DNA from: Rhinopomastus cyanomelas
Taxonomy: Eukaryota; Chordata; Aves; Bucerotiformes; Rhinopomastidae
NCBI GenBank assembly: GCA_013400115.1
Contig: VXBP01009420.1
Coordinates: 62,001 to 126,000 of the forward strand
Length of the DNA stretch: 64,000 nt
Direction of reading: 5' to 3'
Each line of letters begins with the position of its first letter. The stretch's first letter is position 1. The translations under genes and the position numbers were made by a program. The notes beneath the pieces were generated by a model. The model ran no database searches. It worked only from the letters and a program-made list of their open reading frames with translations, and was not told the origin of the DNA. Of this stretch, positions 12,601 through 24,096 are shown one piece after another.

Positions 12601-14611
12601 TTAATTTACTATAAAGCACTCCATTAACTGGATTTTAACCCTCAAAACAGAAAATTAGGGAAGCCCTGGAGTCTCTTGGTGAGGAAGTCCTCTGTTCACC
12701 GATTAAGTGGGCTGTATCATGACAAATTAAACAAAGCAAGGGCTGAGGAAGACCAAGAGTTTCTCATGCACAGAAAAGTACCAAGAGAACAGCTCCCATC
12801 ACTCCTGCAAACTCCAAAGCTGGGGGTTTGGTTGATGCAGGTCAAAACACGGCAGTAGCGACATGCACATCTGTGCTGCATTAAGCTGTAGCAGGCCACA
12901 TCAGCGCACATCAGTGCCATCAAGTCCAGCATCTTTAGTATTGGGCAACACTCAAATGGTGACAACATCATTATCAAATCTCCCCTAGACATTACTGGAT
13001 TTCAGTATTAATGTCAGCAAAACCAGGTCTTGATGAAACCAACACTAAAACCATGGCTCTTAAACCAGACCAGCTAGAAAGGTGTCGAGCAAGTGCAATT
13101 GGTTACCTCACAATCTCTCCTCTGACACCTGTCTAAGCCACGTTTTAGACCTGGGAATTGCCTTCGATAGATCACAAGAATTACAGCACTGACCAGGTGG
13201 TCATAGTTTTCCATATAGCCTACTCTTTCCTTAAAAGTGTACATAAACTCTGAAACAGCTACATTCAAATATTTTTCAGAGGAATTGTTTTATTTCTTCT
13301 GTCACAATTGTCAAAACTTACTGATTTTAACAGGTAAAACTAACAGTTTATAGAATGCACTCCCATTCCTGTTCCAAGTCAGACTACAAACTTGCTAACT
13401 TTTCTGGATCCTTTATCTTCAAGAACATTTCATTTAGTGCTTTAGAATAAGTTATTTTTCCTCCAACAACTCCAATACCAAAAAACACATCTACAGACCA
13501 GTGCCACTGGTAACTGACACTGTGGAAACTGCAAAGTTTTCTTTAAATTGATGAAAATGACAAATAATTTCCACCAGAAATCATTGTCATCACCACTGCA
13601 ACTTGAGACTGCTGCTAAGGGAACAGAAGCCTAGGGTAGTTAAAACAATCGTACAGGACAAAACAAAAAAAAAAACAACCACCAAATAAACAAAACTCAA
13701 ATTCCCCTCCAATCTCTGTTGCTCAGGTAGAAGACTGGGAGAATTGTCAAGACAGAAGCCCACCTGACTGAATGCTAAAGTCAGGAGCCTCAGAAAGGAT
13801 TTGGAGCATTTGTTGTAGAGAAGCAGTGAGCAGTCAGTGGAATTTACAGACAGCTTTTTGTGACATTCGTATTCAAAGGGTTTCAGGACGCAAGCAAATC
13901 TAGGATGGCCGAGTGGACAGCAGAAACCAGCAACTTAACAAAACTAGTGTCAGCTTCCAAGCACCTGAGGATAGGAACTGTATGACTATGGGATACACTT
14001 CAGATCACTTCCAATCCCACAGTCCCCGTTCATTCCCTGAAGTGCGACTCCAAAGTGAGCATCTGGTCTTTCTCTTCCACAGGAGAAGATCCTGTTAATC
14101 CGTATGAATCAGCTGCTATCGAATCAATAGCAAGGGCCAGGCTCTTGCGTTCACTGTGCAGAAGAACGGGTGATCAGACTGGGTATTTTGGTTACTGTAA
14201 AACGGAGAGAATAACTGCTGCAAATGGGAGATTAGCAGCAACCACCAATGTCGATAACATTTAGCAGCTGTCAACCAGAAACTCAAGCAGAAAGTAGGTA
14301 AGACTTCAGTTCTTCCAGCCAGATAGGCAAAAAAGCCATAGGGTGGGAAGTTGGGTGGCTTTTTGTACCTTACTTTGAATACTAATCTCACTAGCCCTGG
14401 GCAACGGCTTGCTTTAGATAAACAGATCTTCTGCAACGTCTCATGCAGCATCCAAAGACTATGTGTGGCAGCAGATGAGTTCAGCAGTACAGGCCAGCGT
14501 AACACGTTCCTGCGCTGGATTGACGCCTATTTGCCACCAAGTTTTTGAAAACAAAACAAACATTCTTTTAGTTGTTTTGCCTGGTACCCAACTGATATCT
14601 TTCCTTTTCAG

Positions 14612-14691
14612 GTTGTACTCGTTAGGCGAGAAGTACTCAGAGAAGGTCACGGTTGGTATTTAACTCATCACTCAATAATGAAAGCTTTCAG
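14612..14691 (+). other. Possible antisense exon (splice-site prediction only)
   Basis: On the plus strand a branch-point-like 'actgat', a pyrimidine tract and AG ('ctttccttttcag', ending at 14611) precede an 80-nt stretch. A strong donor CAG|GTAAGA follows at 14691/14692. This arrangement fits an internal exon of an antisense or non-coding transcript crossing the TDRP promoter. No protein similarity is evident. Splice-like motifs do occur by chance, so this is only a candidate. Confidence 0.25.
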
Positions 14692-15079
14692 GTAAGACAG
14701 CGGGTCGTTAAGGACCGCCAAGTACCGCTACTTAACTACAGGAAAGCAATCCTGTCAGACCTCGCGTTCTACCCCGCACACAACTGCATATTAGGACGAC
14801 GGTCTTACAAATCACTCTCTAACGTGCGGAGCTTAACACATGGCTGGGAGAGGAGGTCCCCTGCGGCGTCAAGCCCCTGGGATGGAGGACAGAGAGACCC
14901 AGCAGAGCCAGCGTTGGCTCCTGGAAGGGAATAACGGAGGCCGGACCAGGCAGAACCCCAAAAACCCGTATGACGGCGGCTCGCCTGGCGCAGGGACCCC
15001 ATGTTCACTCATGGCCAGGCTTCCCGGCTGGAAAAAGCGATTACTCACGGCGGCGGGGCGGAGAGCGAGGGGCCGAGCC

Positions 15080-15099
15080 GGGCCGGGCCGGGCCGGGCC
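15080..15099 (+). repeat. (GGGCC)4 repeat, left arm of inverted repeat, G-quadruplex motif
   Basis: Four GGG runs separated by CC (15080-82, 85-87, 90-92, 95-97) form a short-loop G-quadruplex motif on the plus strand. It lies 43-62 nt inside TDRP intron 1 from the donor. The same 20 bases occur in reverse complement at 15453-15472, on the other side of exon 1. Confidence 0.85.
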
Positions 15100-15142
15100 G
15101 CGCCGCGCCTCCCTGGGGCCCCGCCGGGCTCCGCGCTCCTAC

Positions 15143-15253
15143 CTGGGGGACCGCGAAGGCGGCGCTGGGCGGTGCTGGGCCGCGGGGCTGCGTCTCCTCC
15201 TCCTCGGGTGAGTCGTCCAGCAGAACTTTGCTGCTCTTGTTGAGCTTCCACAT
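15143..15253 (-). CDS. TDRP: TDRP (testis development-related protein), exon 1 coding part
   Basis: The frame starts at ATG 15253-15251, with G at -3 and TGG as the second codon. It encodes 37 residues: MWKLNKSSKVLLDDSPEEEE, a short Pro/Ala-rich stretch, then AFAVPQ. It then meets a CAG|GTAGG splice donor (intron GT at 15142-15141) in phase 0. From memory, human TDRP begins with the same layout: Met-Trp-Lys-Leu, a basic Ser/Arg stretch, VLLD, an acidic PEEE run, then a Pro/Ala-rich linker closing the exon. TDRP is a small protein (about 185 aa in human) expressed in testis and linked to spermatogenesis and sperm motility, with reported nuclear and cytoplasmic location. Its molecular activity is not well defined. 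The remaining exons are not in view. A search with this peptide would settle the call; a shadow open frame of the CpG island is the alternative. Confidence 0.78.
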
Positions 15254-15660
15254 GGCGGGCGGAGGGGCGACTGCCGCCCCTCTTGTCCCGGCAGTTAGAG
15301 GGCCGAGGCGGGACTCCGGCCGGGGCGGCTCTGCTGGGCACAGCTGGGCTCAAGGCTGTCACCCCGCCGGGGGCTCGCGGGGCGGGAGGAGGAGCCGCTG
15401 CTGGTGCTGCCAGCGCCGGAGACCGCCCCTCCGCCCCGCTCTGCTCCGCCCTGGCCCGGCCCGGCCCGGCCCCGTCTGGGCACTGCAGGGAGCCGGTGGT
15501 GAGGAGCGCCCGGGCTGGTCCGGCGTCAGCCCGCTGCACTGCCCCTCACCTGCCGCCTCCCCTAGCTAGAGCCGCCGCCGCCCGCAGCCACCGCGCCGCC
15601 GCTGCTCCTGCCATGTTTGCGGAGGCGGTGACAAGGCGGGGCGGGGAATCCTGTCACCGC
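15254..15660 (-). promoter_or_regulatory. TDRP: TDRP 5' UTR / core promoter zone
   Basis: Sequence directly upstream of the TDRP start codon. It contains the GC boxes at 15379-15386 and 15423-15450, a doubled GC box at 15635-15646, and the (GGCCC)4 arm at 15453-15472. The transcription start cannot be placed from sequence. An ATGGCGG core resembling a YY1 site lies on the plus strand at 15252-15258 and overlaps the start codon of the opposite strand. Confidence 0.6.
15453..15472 (-). repeat. (GGGCC)4 on minus strand, right arm of inverted repeat
   Basis: Four C runs on the plus strand (15455-57, 60-62, 65-67, 70-73) make a G-quadruplex motif on the minus strand, which is the coding strand for TDRP. 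It lies 200-219 nt upstream of the start codon. It is the exact reverse complement of 15080-15099. Confidence 0.85.
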
Positions 15661-16284
15661 AGCAACCGGCTGACAGCGGCGGCTCCTGGGCCGGGGCTGT
15701 CCTGGCGCCTGGCAGAGCCCCCGGCCCCGCTGAGTTACCCACGGTTGCCTCAGGGTGCGGGAGGGGCGCGGGTGGCGGGGTCTGTCCGCGGAGCGTCCGC
15801 CCTTGCATCTCGGACCAGGCCGCGGTGCGGGTGGTAAGGGCGGCCACGCAGCTGCACAGACAGCCCGGCCCTAGTACTACACGGAACACCCGGGCGCGTC
15901 TTCGCAGCCCGGTCCACGGCAGGCACCAGCGCCTTCCCTTCCCTGGAGCGCCTGGCTGTGGTCCAGAGAGTCCTAGTAGCTCCCAGTGTGACGGATGAAT
16001 GGCTCAGATACAACCCCTTGCGCACCAGCAGGAGTTTCAGCGTTTGTTCTCGAACACGTGCTAACATACTTTTTCATTAAACACCCACCCAGACACTCAT
16101 TTATGCCTTATTTTGGACTGAGCTAGGGTAAGATGACTGTAAAGTTTTCTAAAACGCCGTTTATTTGGTGTTTCGGCTTAACGTTGCTGTGATTTCTCTA
16201 GTCAGAGCTCGTGACCCTCGGGGATCCTTCAGGAAAGACTTGCAAGTCTTGCTTTGACAGGGTCATGTTTTAGGGGACCAAGCA

Positions 16285-16395
16285 GCAGCAACTTAAGACA
16301 TGGTTTAGTGGTGAGCTTGGTAGAATTGGGTTAATGGTTGGACTCAATGTTCTTAAAGGTCTTTTTCCAACTTAAACAGTTCCATGATTCTGTCA
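16285..16395 (+). mobile_element. CR1 LINE, short 3' end
   Basis: CR1 sense tail: 'catggtttagtggtgagctt', 'atggttggactcaatgttct', 'aaaggtctttttccaactta' and the terminus 'ttccatgattctgtcatt'. Only about 110 bases remain, and the copy is otherwise typical of older CR1 subfamilies. Confidence 0.85.
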
Positions 16396-19300
16396 TTAAG
16401 CAGCAACAGGTCTTTGCTGAGATTGGTTTTGGCTGCAGTGTGCTCCTACCTGCTTAGCTGGAAAAAGGCTTCAGCCTCAGCTTTGAAAGGTCAGGTCCCA
16501 AGAGCTGGTTGCTCCCTGCACTGTTTGTGTGTAGGGGGACTGGCTTTAACTTCCCATCAGTGGCATGTGAACACCCACAAAGTTTACAAATCAATTAAAA
16601 AAACCTACTGTTTCTGCTATGAAACATCCATAGCAACTCACTTCATAGTCATGGTGGTTTTACCTATAATCTCATTTTTGTCCTCATTAAGGATTTCTAT
16701 AATGGCTTCGGAATGCTGTGTGGCTAGCTATACTTTATTGCCTAAGTGCACAAAAAGGCGTGTTCACTTGAACCTGAAATCACAGAATTTACACCCTGTC
16801 CTGAACATGAACTTCACAAAATTATGTTGATATGTATAAAACAAGTGCTTAAGTGTTTGTAGGGGTGCAAAAGTCTTTAGCTTTATAATAAGTTTTGAAA
16901 CAAAATCTTTTTTCATTTTCAATCTTCTCTTACAAGACTAAATCTTGTAGAAAGTGAAGCCTAGAAGGCCTTTTCACACTTTGCGTTAATATTAAGCAAA
17001 TCTCAAGAGGGTAGGAGACAAACCACATTCTCAGTTATCGAAGACAATTTGGTTTAGCATGGGTTTCCTCTACAAAGCTGGATTCATTTATAACTAGTTC
17101 TTTAATCTCTCCTTCAAATTTATAAACAAATATTCAGTAGGCACAGCTGAATGTTTCTCATTTACATTGATGCATGTTTGGTAGTAAAAAACCATTTCAT
17201 TTGATTTGAGTTCTGTATTTAGACCCTTGAAAAGATCAATTAAGTTTCTTATCACTGTATGACCTTACTATTTTAACCCAATGTATTCTTTACACTTTTT
17301 CTTATGGTTGTCTGGAACACCAGCCCTACTATTAGCCTTAAATCCTGCAAATACTTACATTGCTGGTCAATTTTGGTCTCATGAAGAAGTTCACACAACA
17401 TTCCCAATAAAGATAACTACATGCCTTCGGTATTTTTTAGTTTATTAATATATTTTTTTTCCCCTTAGATCGTCTTATAAGATTTTGGACCTTAGTGTGA
17501 AATCATGACTTTACTTTGGTCACTGAAAATCAAGCCAGTTGACTTCAGAGGCGTGGAATATCACTCTGGGTTTTCTATTTGTCTTCTAGACCTCAAGGCA
17601 TGGCTGAGAGGTATTTCTCTTGTTCTTCTGAAAGGAAATAATGTTTCTGCTAATCTGTTCTACAAAGTTTGTAGTCCTATTTCCTTTCAAAATCAATTAC
17701 ATGCATCTAACAAAAATGTTTTACCGGAGTAAAGCTGACATCCGCAGACTGGAGCTGCCTAGGACGAAGCAGAATGTAAAACATCTAAAGTTTCTTCCTC
17801 TAAACAACTACATTGTCATGTTTCCCTAAATTGTATGTAGGGAAAGGCTGTTAAAAAAAAAAAAAGTAAAAAGGTCCTTGCATAGTGTTTAAAATGTTAT
17901 GAATATCTTTCTAAACATCATCATGAGGAAAAACTGATGATTTTGTGTCTGAAGGCTGATTCTGCCTCCTTTAAGGGATGTGCACAAACAGAGCAGGAAA
18001 AAGGAGTGAGAGAGTAACAGAAAATACAGTCTCTGGCTCCCATGGAAGGCTGAGCTGTTTTGAAAGCAAAGCCAGACAGCCTGATTTAGCAGCCACTTCA
18101 TGACCTGGCAAAACATTAAGTTACTGAAAAACTTGATTCTCCTTTGCTTTTTCACTCCAGGCTCTTACTCAGGGATGAAAAGGGTGGAGTTCTTTTGGCA
18201 GACTCTGCTAAGCTTTCAGGAGAGGGAAATGAAAAATGGGAAAGACAGGAAGAAGAGGTAAAGAGATAGTCCCCTGTGCCATACCAAGGAACTGCAGGAA
18301 AACTTAGTGGTTTTACCACACCTCAATGCCTTTGGGCTGTGGCCCTTTGGATACTGCCATGCTCTCAGGAATACACACAGTGGTTTCAGGCAACACCTAT
18401 ATTCCCATAGCTCTCACATTTTGCTTTTCAAGTGTGTTTTACTATTCATGCCATCTCTCACTCATCTGTGCCACAGTCAGTATTTTATGCTGTCACTTGT
18501 CATACTAACCTTGCCTTGCCTGCCTGTTCTGAAAAATTTGCAAGCCCTACAGAAATGAACACAGCTGCAGTGCTGCTGCTCTAAGCAAGAAGCAAACGAA
18601 AAAGCCCAGGGACAGTGAGCCATGTTGCACTGAAGACCACACATCATCTCTGCAATGTCACCACCAGCAACCTTCAGAGCTGCACTTGGCACTCAGAGTG
18701 TTTAACCAAGCTGTTGGAGACTACTTCCAGCAGTGTTAGGCACATATCACTAGTGTTAAGACAGACTTCTCCTCCTGTGGTGACTGATTGTTAACCACTT
18801 GAGGGTGAAAACTGTCTTTATGGCACTGTGCCAGATCATAGCACGGGCCTTGGAGCATCTGTACATCCTTTCCTGGATTTCTACCCTTGCGGTTTTCACT
18901 TTCTGGAAGCGAGTGGTGCTAGAGTCCTAGGCTGGAATTCACCTTGTTAGATTTTAAATGCCTAGATGTCTAATCTCAGCTATTCCCTGTTTCTAATTGG
19001 TGGAGAGAAACACTGTGTGGTTTTGGCTTTTTTGTCTTAGCTTTCTTAGATGTTTACTGTAGGCATCTAGCTATAGCCATGCCAAAGTTAACAGATAAAA
19101 GCAATGCCAGGAGAACTGCAAGAAGGAGAGGAAGGTTCAGCAACTAGCGACAAAAGAATCCAGGGATGGCAAGACTTTCTTCTTCACATTTCCCCCTGTA
19201 CTTTCTATGAGCTCCATGTTGATAATTTAAGCTAAAACATGTATTCTGTATGAGGGAATACATACTGTGTGATTTGATATGTGATTTTTGTGAATAACTA

Positions 19301-22300
19301 TTCTAGATGACTGCAGTGTGGTGAGTTCTGCAAGTCATCACAACATCCAGATAATTCAAATAAAATACTTACATGTTACTCTTCTGTACACATGCAGAAG
19401 TCACATTTGTTATAGAAAAACCATTCTTGAGCAATTTGAAGTGGTTGCAGTTTACTTTTTTGGAACGTAAGCGTAATTCCCAATGAAAACTAACAGCACA
19501 GTGTAGTAGTTTTAGGACACAAAAAGCATGCCCAAACAGTCTAACCTTACATTCTAAATTGTTAATGGCTATTTTATACCTTGGCACTAAAAGAATGGAG
19601 TCCAGCCCTGTAAGGGGAGGGAAATCATCTATCTTCAGCCAAATGTCATTCTTACTGACAATAAAACCAACTTGTTTCAAAACATTGGCATGTATAGGAA
19701 AGCTGTTTGTAGCTTGGTATATAACTTGAGTGTGGCCTTTTGTCCAAAGAAAATATGTGAGAGACTAAAGTAAAAAACTTCTGGAAAATACACTTCTTTA
19801 AAAAAATTAACAGCTGGTTGAGTCAACTGGAAGTCAGTTCAAAAAATCATAGAGGAAGCAGATTCAGTGTGTGTAAAGGCATGCTAAATTAATTTATATT
19901 CTGTCATTAGAATTTAATATAGAGATTTTGGGTCCCCTGGGATTACATAGCAAAAATAGACAAAAACCAGAACTGATGACAAAGACTGTTAGACATGGAA
20001 AAATACTGTTACATAGGTAGATTAATAATATGCTTTAAACCAGAAGTAAGTAAGATGAAATGGAATAAACATACAAAGAAAAATACTGGAAAGGTAGATA
20101 AACCTAATAGAGTTGTCTCTTCTCATCAGATAGAAACAAGGAGGCAGCCATTTTGTTGAAAGATAATGCACTTGTAACTGAAAAAAGGAAATAGGTGTTT
20201 TTCTACTGTGCAATTGCATGCTGCATGAAGTCATTCCCAAAGAATGTCAGTGAAGCAGCGTTCAAGACACAGGAAGTTTATGAGGATAAGAAGTACTTCA
20301 GGTAAAACAAAGAAAACCCGAATCATAATAGGAAGTCCAAGGCTCAGATCTCAGGCAATGTGCTAATTTTCACAAGATAGATGTTAATAACAAAGCTTTA
20401 TGATAATATATTCCATTACTTTCTACTGAAGGAGTTCTTGCTATAATGCAAGTCAAACTGGCAGTGACGTCTACTGGAAATAAAGTATTAGATAAAGCGT
20501 ACCACTATCACTCTGGTCTCACATTCCTTTCGATTTCCACAAGCCTTTAAAAGATTTTGTTCTGAAGCATGAAAGAATAAAATGAGCCAAAGAAATGCTC
20601 TCCTCTGCACACATTGGGCTCTGAAGATTGCGAGTACTAAAATTTCATTGTCAGAGGGAAACAAGTGGCATAATCTGAAGTGGGTGCAGTTGTCCATTTT
20701 TTAAGGGGTGCTGTATTTCGTATTATGTTGGTCAGAGTCAAGTTTTCAAGAAATCTAGACCATCCACAATTAGGATGTACCAAAATCTAATGAAAATGAA
20801 TAACCCTGAGACTAACATTTGAATATTGAAACCAGAGGATACAGTGCTTGTAGGACAGAATGCCCAGGCTTACACAAGAATTGTAAATGTAATCAAAAAC
20901 ACATCCCTTAGACCACAGCTTTGATCTGCTTTGCGGGAGAAGTGGTAAAGAGTTAAACCAAAAGAAAGCTTCTCAGCATTTTATTTAAGTCAAGGTTAGA
21001 GATTTGGTTACAAGATTCAAGCCTATTCTGCCTGGTCAACCAGTGATCTCAGCCCAAAATATTTTTGTGGATATACTGGCATTCCAAAGCACTTTTACTG
21101 CAGACAGAAACTTTTCCTTTGTAGTTGGTTCCACCTTTATCTGAACAAAACAAAGTGTATTGGGAAAAAAAAACAGGGCCTGACTTGCCTAAAACCACAG
21201 TTATCTACCAGTGCAGCTGCTCTGGCCATGATGACATTTCTGCATTATGGGAGGGCATACTGGGCTCTAGTGGAGATCGTCTCAGTTTTCTTTCAAGACC
21301 TAATTCATACCTACATTTTTTGGCCCAAATTTACAGCACAAGGACCCTTCAAAGTTCAAATCTCACCTCCACGTTCCTTGCTCAGTGCATTGTGAGCCCA
21401 GTGCTCACAAAAAATACCTGAAAGGACAGAATAAATTTGTTGGCAATGAAAAGTACTCCAGGAGCATTCCAGTTCAACACTACTTCTGCTGGGTGACATC
21501 ATGAGTAGGAAGATAACAAGGGAAAATGCTTAATGTGGAGGGAGAATCTCAAGGTATCAGCATATGACTCTCCTGGGGCCAATTACTCTACAAGCATTTC
21601 TCACTGATGCAGTAAGCACATTAGCCATAACTAGACCACGCAGGAAGGAGCTAAAACCTTTTCATTAAGTCCTTTTTAGACTATGTCAGCTGTCATTTGC
21701 CCTGTTTCCAGGTGCTAACCCAGCTGTAACCAAACCTTCCAGCATTCTGAGCAGAGAAACAGCTAGTGGAAAGAAGAAATCCAAGAACAAAAAGTGATTT
21801 CAGGAGACAAGAAAGATTAAAAGGAAAGCGTGTGAGTGTCACAGATGGAGGAGCACTGGAGGAGGACAACCCCAACACCATTAATCACTCCCAGAATGTA
21901 CCTAGCAAAGCCATGGATGTTGCTTGCCAGTGCTCTTTTTGTTGACATGAAGGGAACTGGAAGCAGATGATGAAGTTGGCAGGGTCCTCCCATTGAGTTT
22001 GCTTCTGCTGATGGCATGAAAGGCCACTTTGACCTGAAGGAGTCTGATGAATAGGTCCTGTGTTTACTGCACATTGTGTTAGAATCATCTCAAGTGATCT
22101 TTAATGCAAATGTGTTGGAAGAACAAATACTATTTAATCCAGACAGGACTGAAATGCTATTCTGCAGTGAGAAAGCCTGTGGTTTTATATGTTATGTGTG
22201 ATTTAAGTCAGATTTTGTTTATCTGTAAATTCTACTCCTGATGTTTAAAATGTTCCTTATTTACTCTCATAAAAATGGGCTTTAAATGTGAAAGCAAATT

Positions 22301-23739
22301 ACATTCTTGCTTTAAAGTGCAGTGTAAGTGCAATGATCTCAAGGTGCTCACTTATATATATTGGTGAATTACCTGACCATGTATTTCTCTAGTAACATCT
22401 TCATAGCTGGAAACTACATCTGATCATTTTTGCCTCGTGGTCAAAGTTAGTTAATACTGAGACCAAACAAGTCATGATTAACAGTTAGGTGCTATACTTG
22501 CTGGAAGCCAAAATGCACAGCTTTTTCTAGCAAGCTTTGTCAAATCCATTACTAAGAAAGAGGTATCTTCTGGACTTCTCACGCTTGCTGTTTTTCTGCC
22601 AGCTCACTCTCTTTTCCAGGACCACACCTGCATTAGCAAGCATTGTTGCACAGCTGTCATGAGGTACGTACAAACTTTGTATCTACAAATGCATTGTTTC
22701 AGAGATCAAAACCTCAGATTATTATTGCCAGAGCAATACAACCTTCCCAAAGCTACAGAAGATTTTATCCAGCCTACAGCAGAACAGAAGCATGAGTGTT
22801 GCTTCATTTATGCTTTTCCTGTCTTCCAGCTGTACAATGCCCTATTCTCTCAAAGCAGTTGTCCCATTGCAGTTTTGATTTCTACTGCTGCAGGATCAAT
22901 GTGATATGAAACTTCATATTTGAGAAATATTTTTTATGTTCTGCAGTGCTACTCCCGTTTGCAGGCAGGCAGATATTGCAGACTTTGCCTCATACAAACT
23001 GAGAAGACAAATGCCATGCTTCTGCCTGGAGAGAAAGGCAGAGTACAAATCTCCTCACCCTGGAGAGAAGGGAACATGCAAGGCTCTTTATAGGACTACT
23101 GTAGGAATAGCCACCTTTATGAGGAAATTGAAGAGATGCAAATCCATTAGAAGCAATATTGCTAAACAACAAATACCCATCTAAAACAGTAAAGGGATGC
23201 TTGCTTTACCATGGTTGAAGCAGACCGGCAATCCATGTGCCCCAGTATCCTGCCTCCAGCAATGGTGTTTAAGAAAAGGCACAGAGTACATTCAGGGCGA
23301 TACTTCCCCTGGCATATCCAGACAGCACCATTTTCCTATTCTGGAAGCCATAAAAGCCTCTTTGGTTTTAATTATCTTCCACTATTTTTTCACTATGTGT
23401 TCAAATTCTTACAGCAATGAACAAAAAGTATTTAAAAAAAAATAGTCATGGCCTCATGCCCATCTGAACAGCCATCTCATTTCCACCCAGAGAAGGGTGC
23501 CCAGCCCTCAAGTATGCACTTGCTATAACAAAGATTTTCCAAGGATGGTGGAGCTTAGAGTAATCTAACTTTACTGGTAAAGGATAAAGGTCTAGCCCAA
23601 ACTGCTAAGCACCTTAATGTCATTATAAGATACAGACATATAATCTCTTTTTACATTCACCAGCCTATAATCTACAAATATGAGAATGCCAGTGGAGCAC
23701 AGGGTCCAGAATCTGAGAAATACCCTTGGTTTCTAATTT

Positions 23740-23775
23740 ACAGATTTGCACAGAAGTACAGATTTGCACATAGTC
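23740..23775. repeat. Tandem duplication, period 18 bp
   Basis: 'acagatttgcaca' plus five bases occurs twice in direct succession (23740 and 23758). It is a short slippage-type duplication with no sign of function. Confidence 0.75.
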
Positions 23776-24096
23776 TAGAAGCATAACTACAGAGGCATAG
23801 AATTTTAGCTAAATAAAAGAATGCAATCAACTGAGAAATTAAAAGTTTGAAGGGAATTGGGAAAAGTAACAATATACAAGCTAAGCAACAAAACTGAGCC
23901 AGTGTGTGACAGATGGAGTAAGAGTTATGGCTCATGAAATTATACCCATCTATTTTCCATAGAATTTTGTAGCATAAGGCTTATTATTCATGGAAATTGA
24001 AAATCCAAATACATTTAAAGCAAGTTACTGTCTCCTCAATAAAACTCTTATTGAGAATGAAGCATTTTGCAATTAAAAATTTTGTTTGCTATACTT

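Larger units (their letters stand above)
1..15142 (-). other. TDRP: Intron 1 of TDRP (partial, continues beyond window)
   Basis: This is inferred from the splice donor that closes the minus-strand exon at 15143-15253. The GT is at 15142-15141. The stretch is AT-rich and contains scattered CR1 copies, a U2-derived block and simple repeats. I looked for a second TDRP exon, which in the family should begin with a Gly/Trp-Lys-Glu-Val-Thr-like segment, and did not recognise one. The acceptor therefore probably lies outside the window. Outside the repeats listed separately, the stretches 553-2968, 3013-3810, 5286-6999, 7796-9480, 9690-14611 and 14692-14830 show only unrelated short open frames without recognisable domains. 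Confidence 0.65.
14830..15930. promoter_or_regulatory. TDRP: CpG island containing the TDRP promoter and first exon
   Basis: GC content rises abruptly here, with dense CpG on both strands. The flanks are AT-rich and CpG-poor. The island covers exon 1 and about 650 bp upstream of its start codon. GC-box (Sp1-type) motifs are seen at 15379-15386, in the run 15423-15450, and as a doubled box at 15635-15646. No convincing TATA box was seen, as expected for a CpG-island promoter with dispersed start sites. The many long open frames on both strands inside the island reflect its stop-poor GC-rich composition and should not be read as genes. Confidence 0.9.
15931..24096. other. Intergenic stretch upstream of TDRP, no gene recognised
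   Basis: AT-rich DNA with one short CR1 (16285-16395) and small low-complexity tracts (A12 near 17853, a period-18 tandem at 23740-23775). The longest open frames, such as 148 codons at 16384-16830 (plus), start inside or next to the CR1 or lack any recognisable domain, and I regard them as chance. No RNA gene was seen. Confidence 0.6.

Noticed and set aside
13900..13920. tRNA A-box-like 'atggccgagtgg'
   Set aside because: No B box (GTTCGANNC type) and no acceptor-stem complement in the next 100 bases.
14970..15837. Long plus-strand open frames (199 and 184 codons) in the CpG island
   Set aside because: Low stop-codon frequency in GC-rich DNA explains them. Composition is Gly/Ala/Pro/Arg-rich without domains, and frames of similar length occur on both strands.
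15613..15837. ATG in good context on the plus strand ('gccatgtttgcggagg') as a divergent gene start
   Set aside because: The 74-codon peptide has no recognisable family and no clear donor, and the composition bias of the island explains the frame.
16384..16830. 148-codon plus-strand open frame upstream of TDRP
   Set aside because: It begins in the terminal octamer of a CR1, has no domain, and is hydrophobic/Ser-rich without a family match.
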